From Planctomycetota bacterium (GTDB lineage Bacteria; Planctomycetota; Planctomycetia; Gemmatales; Gemmataceae): DNA of 53,675 bases. Positions within the stretch are counted from its first letter, which is position 1. Every line of letters starts with the position of its first letter. This document shows, piece after piece, positions 34,770 through 45,100 of the stretch. Under the pieces are notes generated by a model. That model was not told the DNA's origin. It worked only from the letters and a program-made list of their open reading frames with translations, and did not search any database. The stretch is from the NCBI GenBank assembly GCA_029777335.1, contig JAKOSN010000065.1:1-53675 (forward strand), written 5' to 3'. Made by a program: the position numbers and the translations under genes.

Positions 34770-35183
34770 CTATTTGATCAGGCGGATGGTCGCCGGGTAC
34801 TCATACGCCTCCCCTTCGTTGGCCTTCATCCCGGCGAGAATTACCATGACCACATTGTAGATTCCCAGTGCCGCCAGGAGCGGGACGGTTACGATCAGGG
34901 CGGCCCCACACGTTGCCACGCTAATGGCCACCAGGATGAGGGCGCCGAAAAAGACCGTCAACTGGAAATTCAGTGCTTCCTTGCCATGTTGCGCGACGAA
35001 CTCCGATTCGTCCTTCTTCACCTGCCAGACGATGAGCGGACCGAGAAACGTCAGCGCACCGGCCCCCAGGGCAATCAGCGCTGACAGATGCGCCAGCATC
35101 GCCCATTGTTTCTCGTCCTTGGTGATGGTTCCTGAGGGAAGATGCTCGACCTGCTCCTCAGGTTGGTATTCTTCGCGCGCCAT
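34770..35183 (-). CDS. DUF4870 membrane protein
   Basis: About 137 residues. TKDEKQWAMLAHLSALIALG is the typical DUF4870 opening, followed by ALTFLGPLIVWQVKKDESEF, VAQHGKEALNFQLTVFF and two more hydrophobic helices. Three or four transmembrane segments in all. The ATG at 35183 is preferred over 35189 because GAGG sits eight bases upstream of it and only two from the other. The family has no firm function. It lies between larC and alaS in a same-strand run. Confidence 0.88.
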   Translation of the reverse strand: MAREEYQPEEQVEHLPSGTITKDEKQWAMLAHLSALIALGAGALTFLGPLIVWQVKKDESEFVAQHGKEALNFQLTVFFGALILVAISVATCGAALIVTVPLLAALGIYNVVMVILAGMKANEGEAYEYPATIRLIK

Positions 35184-35243
35184 CGGCATGTCCTCGGAAA
35201 GAGTCTCTGCCTGTCGCTATTGTGGCGAGCGACGAGAAAGGCG

Positions 35244-36422
35244 TCAACGAGCCTGCTGCAGGAACCAGAGTTGCCGGACTCGTTCGTACACCTCGCGCAA
35301 TGGCAAGCCCTGCTGGCGGGCGATGCGTGCGCACTCTTCATACTCGGGGGTAAACACCTCGTCCCCTTCGCGCCAGCCCCGTTTTCCCTTGAGAACACCC
35401 CACGGGGTCTCCACCGTGACTGCCTCTCGTTGCCTCTTGCTGCGCTGCACAGGATAACGCCGAATGCCAAAGGTCCCTGTTTCGCGAAAGAGGATGGTTT
35501 CGAGTGAGGCGATCAATGGCTCCGGAGTGAGCACGGCCAGCAGCACGCCTGGGCGATTCTTCTTCATCTGAATCGGCGTGCTGAACACATCGAGAGCGCC
35601 GGCGGCGAAGAGTTCCTCCACACAGAAGCCAATGATCTCGGCCGGGATATCGTCGAGGTTGGTTTCCAGCATCCACACCCGATCGTGCTCCTCGGACCGC
35701 CCCGGATCTGGGGCAGTGCCGACAAAAACGCGCAGCAGGTTCGGTTGCTCCAGCAGTTCGCGCTGCCCGGCACCACAGCCGATCGACTCGATCGTAAGGG
35801 CAGGCTGCTCGATCCACTCCTGGACCACCGTGCTCAGGATCGCGGCTCCCGTTGGGGTGGTCAACTCCCCCCGGATGCTGGTCGCGGCCAATGGGGCTCC
35901 TTTTAACAGGAGAGCCGTGGCCGGGGCAGGGATGGGCATCATCCCATGGGCGCACCTCACCATCCCGGTGCCGGGGGGAACCGATCGCGAGGTGATCCGC
36001 TCTACCCGCAGTGAATCCAGAGCGATCGCCACCCCGACGATGTCGGCAATGCTGTCGAGAGCCCCGACCTCGTGGAAATGAACCTTCTCGATCGGCAAAT
36101 GATGTACCGTTGCCTCGGCCTCGGCCAGTTTGCCGAAGATACGCAGGGCCAGCGCACGCTGCCTGGGGGTTAACTGACCGCGCCCGATGATCGCCTCCAC
36201 ATCGGGGAGGTAGCGGTGCACATGCTCTTCGGGAGCATCGATAAATACCTGGGTGGCGGCAAACCCTCCCTTGCGCACCTTGTTGATCTGAATAGTGATG
36301 GGCAACCCCAGCGAATCCAACCCCTGGCGCACGGCACCACCATCGGCGCCTGCATCCAGGAGCGCGGCCAATGTCATGTCGCCGCTGATTCCGCTGAAAC
36401 AATCAAAATGCAACACGCGCAC
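35244..36422 (-). CDS. larC: Nickel-pincer cofactor nickel insertase LarC
   Basis: About 392 residues. LarC inserts nickel into the pyridinium-dithiocarboxylate mononucleotide to give the nickel-pincer cofactor first found in lactate racemase. The N-terminus VRVLHFDCFSGISGDMTLAA (with a GTG start) and the VHFHEVGALDSIADIVG, VRCAHGMMPIPAPATALLL and LETNLDDIPAEIIGF blocks match the DUF111/LarC family throughout. In Lactiplantibacillus plantarum larC is read through a programmed frameshift; here it is one uninterrupted frame. larB, larE and larA are not in the window. It starts 15 bases after the carotenoid oxygenase stop, suggesting cotranscription. Confidence 0.93.
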   Translation of the reverse strand: MRVLHFDCFSGISGDMTLAALLDAGADGGAVRQGLDSLGLPITIQINKVRKGGFAATQVFIDAPEEHVHRYLPDVEAIIGRGQLTPRQRALALRIFGKLAEAEATVHHLPIEKVHFHEVGALDSIADIVGVAIALDSLRVERITSRSVPPGTGMVRCAHGMMPIPAPATALLLKGAPLAATSIRGELTTPTGAAILSTVVQEWIEQPALTIESIGCGAGQRELLEQPNLLRVFVGTAPDPGRSEEHDRVWMLETNLDDIPAEIIGFCVEELFAAGALDVFSTPIQMKKNRPGVLLAVLTPEPLIASLETILFRETGTFGIRRYPVQRSKRQREAVTVETPWGVLKGKRGWREGDEVFTPEYEECARIARQQGLPLREVYERVRQLWFLQQAR

Positions 36423-36437
36423 TTCGCCGTCTCCCTG

Positions 36438-37916
36438 TTATCCGTCGAGTATCTTTCGCGGCAGCCAGGTTCCGTGAAAGCCGAACGGCACCCGCACGGG
36501 CAAAAGGACCCGTGCGATCGGAGGCCGGGTGAACTCCTGGGCATCGATCACGACCAGTTCGCTTTTGCCGCGGCCCTCGTCGTGAATGTAGCTGACCAAC
36601 CACCCCTCGTCCTCCGTCCGCCCCTCAGGACGCGGGACAAAGACCGCCTCGCCCCCGTAGCGCCCCTTGCCGTTGCGATGCGTCGCACAGGTGCCTTTTT
36701 CCAGGTCGTACTTCAAATAGCCGTCCATCCCGAGCTTCATGGTGTAGCCGTAACGGATCTTCTGGCCCAGTCGACGCTCGTCGAAGCGCGGAAATTCGCT
36801 CGTTACGTCGTCGAGCGGCTCTTCCTTGACCTTGCCGGTTTTCATGTTGAACCGCCAGCGATGGAGCAAGGGGAGTTCATTCCTGGGTGGCAACTGTTGC
36901 AAGGGGGTTTTCGACAGATCGCCCGAGAACTCCTTCATTCGGCAGGCCACGAGGCAGACCTCCTCGCCCTCGTCGTGCGCATTCAAGGTATGGAAGACAT
37001 AACAGGGAGCGATCGGAAACCACTTGATCTCGCTTGCCTTGCCGTGGCGGGGAATGATCCCCACGCGCGCCCCCAGGCGAGCATCGAACTTCATGATCTT
37101 CCCCGACCTTAGCAGCTCCTGAAAGTCGAAGATTTCAGGAAGGTCCAGAAAGAGAGAATACCGCGCAGTGATCGCAAAATCGTGCATCATAACGCCACGC
37201 GGTATCTCGATGGGCGTGGTACGCACAATGCGCCCCCGCGCATCGGCGACACTGTACTGCACATGGGGCTTGACCGGGCCATAGCCGAAGAACATCATCT
37301 CGCCCGTGGTGGGGTCAATCTTGGGATGGGCGGTACAGGCATGCTTGAGTTGTCCCCCGAAGGTGAAACGTCCACGCGTCTCCAGTTCCGGCACCTTGAT
37401 CGCGTGGGGAGTCCCTCCCTCCCACAGCGCCAGGAGTTGGCCGTTAAACCAGATGAGAGCCGTGTTGGCCGCGTTCTTGTAGCCATCCTTCCCCTGCGCG
37501 ATTTTCTTGAAATCGGGCATGGTCAGTAGCCCGCCGTGAAGCGATTTCCCGGCTCGGTGTTCCTCCTGCCACCCCTCGGTCCGCACCCAGCGATTGCGAT
37601 AACTTGCCTTCCCCTCGCGCAGGTGGACCCCATGGAGCATCCCGTCGCCATCGAACCAGTGATAGGGACCCAGGGGTTCAAATTGGGGATTGGGGCCATT
37701 GCGCACATACATGCCATCCAGCTCGGCGGGCAATTTGCCAACCACCTTGAGCCGGTCCGCCGTGACCTCCTCAGGCACCGGGGCAAAGTTATTTTCGAGG
37801 AATGGACTCCGAATCGGCTTCGCCTTTGGAGACTCCCCCGCGAGACGGGCGTGTTCCCCCAGCGCCAGAAGACTGGTCGCCATCCCGGTCGTCTGCAAAA
37901 AAAGGCGTCGGCGCAT
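36438..37916 (-). CDS. Carotenoid oxygenase family protein with Tat-like signal
   Basis: About 492 residues. Non-heme iron beta-propeller dioxygenase that cleaves carotenoids, apocarotenoids or stilbenes. The opening FLENNFAPVPEEVTADRLKV and VRNGPNPQFEPLGPYHWFDG, DGMLHGV are typical. The four iron-binding histidines can be located in TAHPKIDPTTGE, GVMMHDFAIT, VFHTLNAHDEG and PFGFHGTWLP. The start at 37916 gives MRRRLFLQTTGMATSLLAL, a twin-arginine-type export signal; AGAGGG precedes it. Export of a carotenoid oxygenase is notable. The frame is open much further upstream, but that part overlaps the rhomboid gene and is not credible. It sits 32 bases after the rhomboid stop. Confidence 0.9.
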   Translation of the reverse strand: MRRRLFLQTTGMATSLLALGEHARLAGESPKAKPIRSPFLENNFAPVPEEVTADRLKVVGKLPAELDGMYVRNGPNPQFEPLGPYHWFDGDGMLHGVHLREGKASYRNRWVRTEGWQEEHRAGKSLHGGLLTMPDFKKIAQGKDGYKNAANTALIWFNGQLLALWEGGTPHAIKVPELETRGRFTFGGQLKHACTAHPKIDPTTGEMMFFGYGPVKPHVQYSVADARGRIVRTTPIEIPRGVMMHDFAITARYSLFLDLPEIFDFQELLRSGKIMKFDARLGARVGIIPRHGKASEIKWFPIAPCYVFHTLNAHDEGEEVCLVACRMKEFSGDLSKTPLQQLPPRNELPLLHRWRFNMKTGKVKEEPLDDVTSEFPRFDERRLGQKIRYGYTMKLGMDGYLKYDLEKGTCATHRNGKGRYGGEAVFVPRPEGRTEDEGWLVSYIHDEGRGKSELVVIDAQEFTRPPIARVLLPVRVPFGFHGTWLPRKILDG

Positions 37917-37948
37917 GGGTGTAACCCTCTTGCACAGGTTTGAGGTGA

Positions 37949-38683
37949 TCACGCTCCCCACCGGGGACCGAACGAGAACGGTTTGATGAGTGCAAGCCCA
38001 ACGAGGAAGCCGCCGATGTGGGCACCATAGGCCACGCCGCCATGCTGCATTCCGCCCAGCACTCCGAACCCCTCGATCACCTGAAAGAGAAACCACATGC
38101 CGATCGCCACCACGGCCGGGACATCGGTCACCACGCGGAGCAGCAACACCGTCACGCGATTCCAGGGAAAAAGCAGGAGATACGCCCCCAGCACCCCGGA
38201 AATCGCCCCCGAGGCTCCGAGCGTGGGAATGTAAGGGTTGCCATGAAAGGCAAAGACGCAGGCAACATGGGCCAGCGCAGAAAGGACCCCGCACACCAGG
38301 TAGAACACCAGGTAACGCACATGCCCCAGAACATCCTCGATGTTATCGCCAAAGATCCACAGAAAGAGCATGTTCCCAAGGATGTGGGCCAATCCGCCGT
38401 GCAAGAACATCGACGTGAAGAGGCTCAGATAGGGCGTGAGCGGCGTCGGCTTCAGCGGTAAGATCACCTCTTTCCCCGTGTCCGGATCCTGAAGGGCGAC
38501 TGGTCCGACATTCTGTCCGGTGCGGATCGCCTCGGGCACCAGGGAAAACTCGTAGGTGAACTGATCGTTTGCGCCCAACCGTTGCCCCACCAGGAAAACC
38601 AGCACGTTGGCGACGATCAGGGCATAGTTCACCCACGGAACAATTTCACGCTGAGAGTTGTCATCGCGCAGAGGCAGGATCAT
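37949..38683 (-). CDS. Rhomboid family intramembrane serine protease
   Basis: About 244 residues with six or seven transmembrane helices. The rhomboid blocks are all present: TSMFLHGGLAHILGNMLFLW, the serine motif GASGAISGVLGAY and the catalytic histidine in YGAHIGGFLVGLAL. It should cleave transmembrane proteins within the membrane. A non-conserved lumenal insertion (about residues 45-80) separates helix 1 from helix 2, as in many bacterial rhomboids. The gene is 14 bases downstream of the DUF1501 gene and 32 bases upstream of the carotenoid oxygenase. Confidence 0.94.
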   Translation of the reverse strand: MILPLRDDNSQREIVPWVNYALIVANVLVFLVGQRLGANDQFTYEFSLVPEAIRTGQNVGPVALQDPDTGKEVILPLKPTPLTPYLSLFTSMFLHGGLAHILGNMLFLWIFGDNIEDVLGHVRYLVFYLVCGVLSALAHVACVFAFHGNPYIPTLGASGAISGVLGAYLLLFPWNRVTVLLLRVVTDVPAVVAIGMWFLFQVIEGFGVLGGMQHGGVAYGAHIGGFLVGLALIKPFSFGPRWGA

Positions 38684-38697
38684 CCCGGCGCCTCCTC

Positions 38698-40125
38698 TCA
38701 GCCCACGACCTGTTCCACCACCTTACCCGCCACATCGGTCAATCGTTCATCGCGGCCGTTATGCCGGAAAGTGAGCCGTTCATGATCCATCCCCAGCAGA
38801 TGCAGCAGAGTCGCATGAAAATCGTTGACGGAGATGCGATCCTTGATCGCGCGCAAACCGAACTCGTCGGTCGCCCCCACCGTCTGCCCCCCCTTCACGC
38901 CGCCACCCGCCAGCCACATGGTGAAACCGTATGGATTGTGATCGCGGCCTTTTCCACCTTGTGAGGTCGGCAATCGGCCAAATTCGCTTGCCCAGACCAC
39001 CAGCGTGCTGTCCAGCAACCCGCGCGCCTTGAGATCCTGCAGCAGGGCAGCGATCGGCTGATCCACCCGGGCACACATGCGTTCATGATTACTGTTGATG
39101 TCGTCGTGGGCGTCCCACTGGGTGACGAGAGGCCCGCCCCCCGAGTAGAGCTGGACAAAGCGCACGCCGCGTTCGACCAGTCGTCGCGCCAGCAAACAGC
39201 GTGTCCCGAAGTCGGCAGTTCGCCTGTCGTCGAGCCCGTAAGCCGTGCGAGTCTTCGCGGTCTCTCGGGTAAGGTCAACCGCCTCAGGAGCGGCCGACTG
39301 CATGCGAAAGGCGAGTTCGTAACTGGCCATGCGTGCTGACAACTCGGTGTCACTCGGATCGCGTTGCTCGTCGTTCATCTTGCGCAACAGATCAAGCGTG
39401 TGGCGCTGTTGCTGGGTCGTAACCCCTGGCGGAAGGTTCAAGTTCTGAATCGGATGAGCGCCCTTGCGAAAGAGCGTGCCCTGGTAAATGGTCGGCAGGA
39501 AGCCAGCACCCCAGCAGGGCGCGCCCCCCTCGGGAGTGCCCTCCGGTTGAATCATCACACAGTACGCCGGCAGATTGTCGCTTTCGCTGCCCAGGCCATA
39601 GGTCACCCAGGAACCCAGGCTGGGGTAACCCATGATTGTCCTGCCCGAGTGCAGCTCATACATCGCCGGTGCATGCACTGTGCTCGTGCACCAGCAAGAA
39701 TTGAGATAGCAAATATCGTCCACACAGCTGGCCAGGTGAGGCATCAGGTCCGACAGGGGCAAGCCCGATTTGCCATGTTTTTTGAACTTCCGCGTGCTGG
39801 CCAGCAAGGGGGTGTCGCCGCGTGTGAACTGGCTGACGGGTTTGCCAAAACTGGGCGGCAACGGTTTGCCATGCAAGCGCGTAAGTTCCGGCTTGGGGTC
39901 GAAGAGGTCCATCTGACTGGGCCCCCCGACCATGAACAGAAAGATAACCGATTTCGCCTTCGCCTCGTGATGAGGCTTGCGAGCCGCTAGCGGATTGACC
40001 GGCGTGGTGGCTCCCTGACCGTCACGAGCCAGCAGCCACGACAGGGCAATTCCGCCGAGCCCGCCCCCGGCCTGAAAGAGGAAATCACGTCGCGAGGCCG
40101 CCAAGGGTATGTGTCCGCGCTTCAT
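38698..40125 (-). CDS. DUF1501 protein with Tat signal
   Basis: About 475 residues. The N-terminus [20 protein letters not shown] is a twin-arginine signal. The body has [66 protein letters not shown] and [20 protein letters not shown], all hallmarks of the planctomycete DUF1501 family (alkaline-phosphatase-like fold). In most planctomycetes it is paired with a DUF1549/DUF1553 cytochrome-type protein, which is not adjacent here. Its substrate is unknown. The rhomboid gene follows after 14 bases. Confidence 0.93.
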   Translation of the reverse strand: MKRGHIPLAASRRDFLFQAGGGLGGIALSWLLARDGQGATTPVNPLAARKPHHEAKAKSVIFLFMVGGPSQMDLFDPKPELTRLHGKPLPPSFGKPVSQFTRGDTPLLASTRKFKKHGKSGLPLSDLMPHLASCVDDICYLNSCWCTSTVHAPAMYELHSGRTIMGYPSLGSWVTYGLGSESDNLPAYCVMIQPEGTPEGGAPCWGAGFLPTIYQGTLFRKGAHPIQNLNLPPGVTTQQQRHTLDLLRKMNDEQRDPSDTELSARMASYELAFRMQSAAPEAVDLTRETAKTRTAYGLDDRRTADFGTRCLLARRLVERGVRFVQLYSGGGPLVTQWDAHDDINSNHERMCARVDQPIAALLQDLKARGLLDSTLVVWASEFGRLPTSQGGKGRDHNPYGFTMWLAGGGVKGGQTVGATDEFGLRAIKDRISVNDFHATLLHLLGMDHERLTFRHNGRDERLTDVAGKVVEQVVG

Positions 40126-40179
40126 TGTTGCCGTACCCCTTTGCGTGGATCGTTGCTGCGTCCTCCATTGTAGCGGACC

Positions 40180-41106
40180 TCACGGCAAAGTGCTGCTCTT
40201 TCCGGAACTCTCCAGCGTTCCTTGGCCGAGGGAGCCATCCAGTGGGAACATCTGTCCTTTCTTGCTGAGCAGGTCGACCAGGTTGACCAGGTATTCCAGG
40301 CGATTCACCTGAACCACTGCAGGATTCCGTTGCTTCTCCCCCAGCCGGCCCAGGAACACCGTCGCATCGGCCCTGGCAAAACGGGGGAGTTTGAAGACAT
40401 AGGCGCGCGTCTCGTTCTCCATGCGCTGCTTCTCGATCTCGAAGTTACTCTGCGCGCGCAGGGCTTGCTGTTCGGCCTGGTTTTTCGCTGTTCTGATCTC
40501 GGTTTGTGCCTGGGCCACCCGGTCAAAGGCGGGTTTCACTTCGTTGGGCGGCAGGAGATGAGTCACCTCGATGGAATTCAGATCGATGCCGAGTTGATAG
40601 GGAGCCAGCCGCGTTGGCACCGTTCTCCCCAGCGCGTCGCGGATTGCATCCTTGCCATGAAGCAACACCTCGTCGACCGGCTTGCTCGCCGTCCATTCCG
40701 AGAGAGCATCCTCAAGGGTGCGCGTCAGAATGTCCTCGACCACCGGTTGAGCAACGACAAACTCGACCACCTTGTCCGCTTGCACTCTGTACTTGACGAC
40801 CAGCTGCACGTTGACCAGGTTGTGATCGCCGGTAAGGAGCTGGCCGCCGGGGGTATCGCTGCGGGTGGTCTCTTCCTCGGGGCGAAAGCCGACCACCACT
40901 CGTCGAACCTGTTCCACCGCCACCCGGTCGACACGATCAATCCCCCACGGCAAACCAACGAGCAACCCCGGTTCGCTCTGGACCGCCACAACCTTGCCCC
41001 AGCGCCGTACCACCGCATGTTCGCCGGGATTGACCTCGGTCAGCCCGGTGAGCAGCCAGGCGCCGAAACCGAGCAGCAGCACCACCAGGAGGAGGCGTTT
41101 GGCCAT
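40180..41106 (-). CDS. HflK-like SPFH domain protein
   Basis: About 308 residues. One N-terminal transmembrane helix (LLLVVLLLGFGAWLLTGLTE) is followed by the SPFH (prohibitin) domain, with NPGEHAVVRRWGKVVAV, PWGIDRVDRV and LLTGDHNLVNVQLVVKYRV, the latter typical of HflK rather than HflC. A coiled coil follows (RVAQAQTEIRTAKNQAEQQA). It should oligomerise at the membrane and modulate FtsH-type proteolysis, though no ftsH is in the window. AAGGAGGG precedes the start, which lies one base from the stop of the HflC-like gene, so the two are translationally linked. Numbering from 41106 removes an upstream extension that has no signal. Confidence 0.88.
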   Translation of the reverse strand: MAKRLLLVVLLLGFGAWLLTGLTEVNPGEHAVVRRWGKVVAVQSEPGLLVGLPWGIDRVDRVAVEQVRRVVVGFRPEEETTRSDTPGGQLLTGDHNLVNVQLVVKYRVQADKVVEFVVAQPVVEDILTRTLEDALSEWTASKPVDEVLLHGKDAIRDALGRTVPTRLAPYQLGIDLNSIEVTHLLPPNEVKPAFDRVAQAQTEIRTAKNQAEQQALRAQSNFEIEKQRMENETRAYVFKLPRFARADATVFLGRLGEKQRNPAVVQVNRLEYLVNLVDLLSKKGQMFPLDGSLGQGTLESSGKSSTLP

Positions 41107-41107
41107 C

Positions 41108-42112
41108 TCAGTTCCCTCCTTGGGGGCGAACAGGTGGCCCTCCAGGGACCGTGCCCCCGCTGCCACTGGCGGGGCTGCGCGAGCCCGGCAGCGGGAAGAA
41201 CAGCTCAAAGAGTCGTGTCGACCAGACCTTGGTCTTGCTGTCCACGCCCGCCATCCCGACCTCTTGCCGCTTCAATTCGGCGTAGTATTCAGGATCCTTG
41301 CTGAAGGCATTCAGGCGAATGCGATCGGCGGCCTTCTCTCCGGCGCCTCGTTTTTCTTTATTTTCTGCCTCCACCTTGTCGCGCAACATGCTGATTGTGG
41401 CCTCGCTTTCGCTGCGAATCCTCTCCGCCTCACGTCTTCCCTCCGCCTGGTAGTAGGCCACCTTCTTGTTGCGCTCGCTAATGATGCGTTCAAAAATGGC
41501 ATCGCGCACCTGGGGCGGATAGTTCAACCGCCGAATGCGGATATCAACGATCTCGATGCCTTTATTGATGAGGCTGTCGCGCTCCGCCGAGCGACGCGCT
41601 CGTTCGAGCAAGCTCGTGCGCATCTCTTCCCATTTCTTTTCCACCTGTCCTGGCTGATCGCTGATCAGTTCCTCCAGCTTGCGCCCGGCAATTTCCGCCC
41701 CCAACCCCGCGCGAATGCGATCCCGCAGATTTTCACGGGCGCGATCCAGGGTGCCCACCGTTTTGATGTAGTTCTCGACCGCCGCCGCATCGGGAATTCG
41801 CCAGCACACATAGGCGTCGATTGTCAGGGTGCGGTCAATCGTCTCTCCTTCACGCGGGTCCTTTGTCACCAGTTCCGCCGGTGGGAGATCGAAGAACTGC
41901 AGTCGTCGATCAATGCGCTGCACCGATTCGATCGGCCAGGGCCATTTGATGTGTAGACCTGCCTCCTTCTCGTTGGCGCCGTCGAACGTGGCAACATGGC
42001 GGCCGAACTGAGTAACGTAGACAAACTCGGAGCGATCAACCGTGTAGAGACTCAGCCGGGCGAGCACTCCCACGACGAGAACGATCAGCAAGACAAGCAG
42101 CGAGCGTGGCAT
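41108..42112 (-). CDS. HflC-like SPFH domain protein
   Basis: About 334 residues. A transmembrane helix (LLVLLIVLVVGVLARLSLYT) precedes the SPFH domain (DRSEFVYVTQFGRHVATFDG, GLHIKWPWPIESVQRIDRRL, TIDAYVCWRIPD), which follows the HflC pattern. A long coiled coil with VAYYQAEGRREAERIRSESE and DPEYYAELKR is the typical HflC region. The C-terminal 30 residues are Gly/Ser/Pro-rich. It begins 36 bases after the ATPase-SPFH fusion gene and ends one base before the HflK-like gene. HflC and HflK normally form one cage complex around FtsH; here a third SPFH unit is fused to an ion pump. Confidence 0.92.
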   Translation of the reverse strand: MPRSLLVLLIVLVVGVLARLSLYTVDRSEFVYVTQFGRHVATFDGANEKEAGLHIKWPWPIESVQRIDRRLQFFDLPPAELVTKDPREGETIDRTLTIDAYVCWRIPDAAAVENYIKTVGTLDRARENLRDRIRAGLGAEIAGRKLEELISDQPGQVEKKWEEMRTSLLERARRSAERDSLINKGIEIVDIRIRRLNYPPQVRDAIFERIISERNKKVAYYQAEGRREAERIRSESEATISMLRDKVEAENKEKRGAGEKAADRIRLNAFSKDPEYYAELKRQEVGMAGVDSKTKVWSTRLFELFFPLPGSRSPASGSGGTVPGGPPVRPQGGN

Positions 42113-42148
42113 GGATAACTCTCGTACAGCGGTGCGAGCCAGGGAGAT

Positions 42149-45100
42149 TCAGGGTTCCAGAGGCGAGCGGGGCGGTGCAACCTTACGGTCCGTCGGCGCA
42201 AACAGCGGGGCGAGGGCGCGAACCTGATCAAGCAGATAGAGAACCTCTGCCTGCATGGGCGAGGCATCCAGGAGCACCTTTTCCCGGCCTGGCAAGGTTC
42301 GCTCCAGAATCTCCCAGCGCAGGCGTTCGGAATTGACCGTGCGCTGCACTTGCAGGGCCACCGCACGGCGATGTCGATACGATGCCACTGCCTGCTCCAG
42401 GGGCGTGTGCTGGTTCACTGCCTTCCAGCTGGCACAGAAAAGCTCGATCTCACGCCACCAGTTGAGCCGTGTCACCACGTCCAGACGCAGCAGGAAGACC
42501 GTTCGTGCGGTCCGGGCGCGCAATTCAATCCCAAGCCGTTCGACATCCGCCAAGAGGCTGGCGCGGTTGGCCTCGGAGCTGGCGCGTTGCTCCTTCTCCA
42601 GCACCTCGGCGCGGGCCTGGATCACCACTCGTTCGCTTTCCTCCATGGCACGCGTGACTTCGTGATAGGCGGGCACCACCTCCGGCGGGGGATGTAATTC
42701 CTGGAGCCAGACTCCCTCCAGGCGAATCCCCAACCCTTGTGATCCTTCGCTCTCCGAGGGGCCGTACGCGGCGCAGCGCTGACGCAGACGCTCCAGAATC
42801 TCACGCTGAAACGCCTCGCGCTGCGTGGTCAGCAAACGCGAAAACGTGCTGCTCGCCACGGCTTCACGCAGGACCGCTTCCGTCGCGGAACGGAGAAGGT
42901 TCTCCGAATCGTCCACGCCGAAGAGGTATTCATGAACATTGCTGATCCGGTAGGTGACGATCGCCTGCAACTCCACCAGGTCGCCATCCCCGGTGATCAT
43001 CACTGCTTCCTCGGGATAACGCCGCAACGATTCCCCATGCAGACTGGACCACCCCCCCGAACCCTCGGTCGACACCACTGCCCCCAGGGCGCGCGTGCTG
43101 CGAAAGCCCACTTCCACCGTGCGCACCCGATCCGGCTCGACCCGGGTCATCACCTCGATCGGCCAGGGAAAGCGCCAGTGCAAGCCGGGTTCCAGATCGT
43201 TTGGCAAGACCCGACCGAAACGACGGACAACGCCGACCTCGTTACTCTCGATCTGTTTCAATCCGCTCAGCGCATAGCCCGCGAACACCAGGACGCCGAG
43301 CGTCGCCAACGCCTTCCGCCAGTGATGCGTTAACGAGTGCAGCCATTCGTCCACGTTGAGATGGCGTTCACTCCACTGGTTCAGCGCGGTGAACCGTGCG
43401 CTCCACGTTTGCCAGGTCGAGCCATGGCTGCGCTCAAACCAGAGCAAGCGCATGGCATTGAGCAGAACCAGCAACGACCCCAGTTGATGATAAAGCACCG
43501 CAACCAGGGGCGAGCGCTCGTACCACTCGGCGCTGGGCGCGAAGAGCGGCCACAACCACGCGGTTACAACCACTCCCACAAGGTTCACGCCAAAGGCAAA
43601 CCAGAGGATGTTCTGCCGAATGACCTGTACGGTGGCGCGCGAAAGCCGTAGCAGCAACGGTAACGGACGAAGCGGATCGCCCATGAGGACAACATCACCC
43701 GCCTCGGCCGCCACGTCGGTCCCTCCCAGGGCCAGCCCAACATCCGCACGCGCCAGCGCCGGGGCGTCGTTGATGCCATCGCCCACCATCGCAACCTTGC
43801 CGCCCTCGCACCGGGCGATCCAGTCTGCTTTTTGCTGGGGGAGCAACTCGGCATGATAGTCGTGAATTCCCAGCGGTTCCGCGAGAGTGCGTGCGACCGC
43901 AGAACGATCGCCGGTCAACATCACGATCCGCTGAATCCCGAGGTTGCGCAACTCGGTCAGGACATCCGCAGCCTCCGGGCGCACGCGATCCCGTGCACCA
44001 ATCACCCCCAGGATCTGCTGGTTTCGCGCCACCAGCACAGGTGTCTGCCCACTGTCATCAAGTTGTTGAAGGAGCTGGCTGACCTCTGGGGAAAGGGAGA
44101 TTCCCTGTTCTGTGAGCATGCGTGCATTGCCCACGAGCACCCGTGTACCGTTGAGCTGCGCGCTGACTCCGCCGCCCGGGTGAGCGACAAACTCCTCCAC
44201 CGGAATCACTTCGAGATTTCGGCCTCGTGCGGCATCGACCAGGAGGTGGCCCAGGAGGTGTTCACTGTGCACCTCCGCCGAGGCCGCGATGCGCAACAGC
44301 TCTTCGGCAGTGGTTCCTGCGGTTGGAAGGAGATCCCCCAGTTCCAGCCTGCCCTCCGTGAGGGTCCCCGTCTTGTCGAAGGCGAATACGTCGACGCCAG
44401 CCAGTCGCTCCAGAGCAATCCCGCCCTTGATCAGCACCCCGGTGCCAGCCAGGCGCCCAAGGGCGGCGACAATGGCGGCCGGCGTGGCAAGAATCAACGC
44501 ACAGGGACAGGCTACCACCAGCACGGACAGAGCCGGGATGGTCGCGGCTTCCATCAGCCCCATGCGTTCGCGGGCGGAGGTGGCGCCAAACAGGCCGCCA
44601 TGAATCACCAGCCCCCCCAGAAAGGTCAACGTCGCCATCGCCAGCACAACCGGGAGGAAGTAGCGTGCCAGCCGATCCGCGGTGCGTTCAATCTTTCCTT
44701 TTTGCTGCAAGGCATCTGCGGTGAGCGTGGTGACCTGCCCCACCACAGTGTGCTCGGCCACGCGCAGGGCCTGGATCGTGAGCGCGCCCAGCTGATTGAG
44801 TGAACCGGCGAGCACCTCGTCGCCCGGACCTTTTTCGACTGGCATGCTTTCGCCGGTGAGTGCGCTGGTGTCGATCGTGGAGCGACCATCCAGGACCACC
44901 CCATCCGCCGGGATGCGCGCTCCGGGCTTGACGACAATCCGATCTCCGACCTGTAACTCGCTGGTCAAAACACGGATTTCTTGCCCATCGCGCAGCAACC
45001 AGCAACGACGCGGAGTGATCTCCAGGAGCCCCCGGATGGCCCGCTGGGTGCGCTCAAAGGTGAAACTTTCAAGAACTTCACCCACCATGCCAATAAAAAC

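Noticed and set aside
37917..38294. Upstream extension of the carotenoid oxygenase frame by about 126 residues
   Set aside because: It lies inside the rhomboid gene in another frame, is Arg/Gly/Pro-rich without family similarity, and a twin-arginine signal with ribosome binding site starts at 37916.
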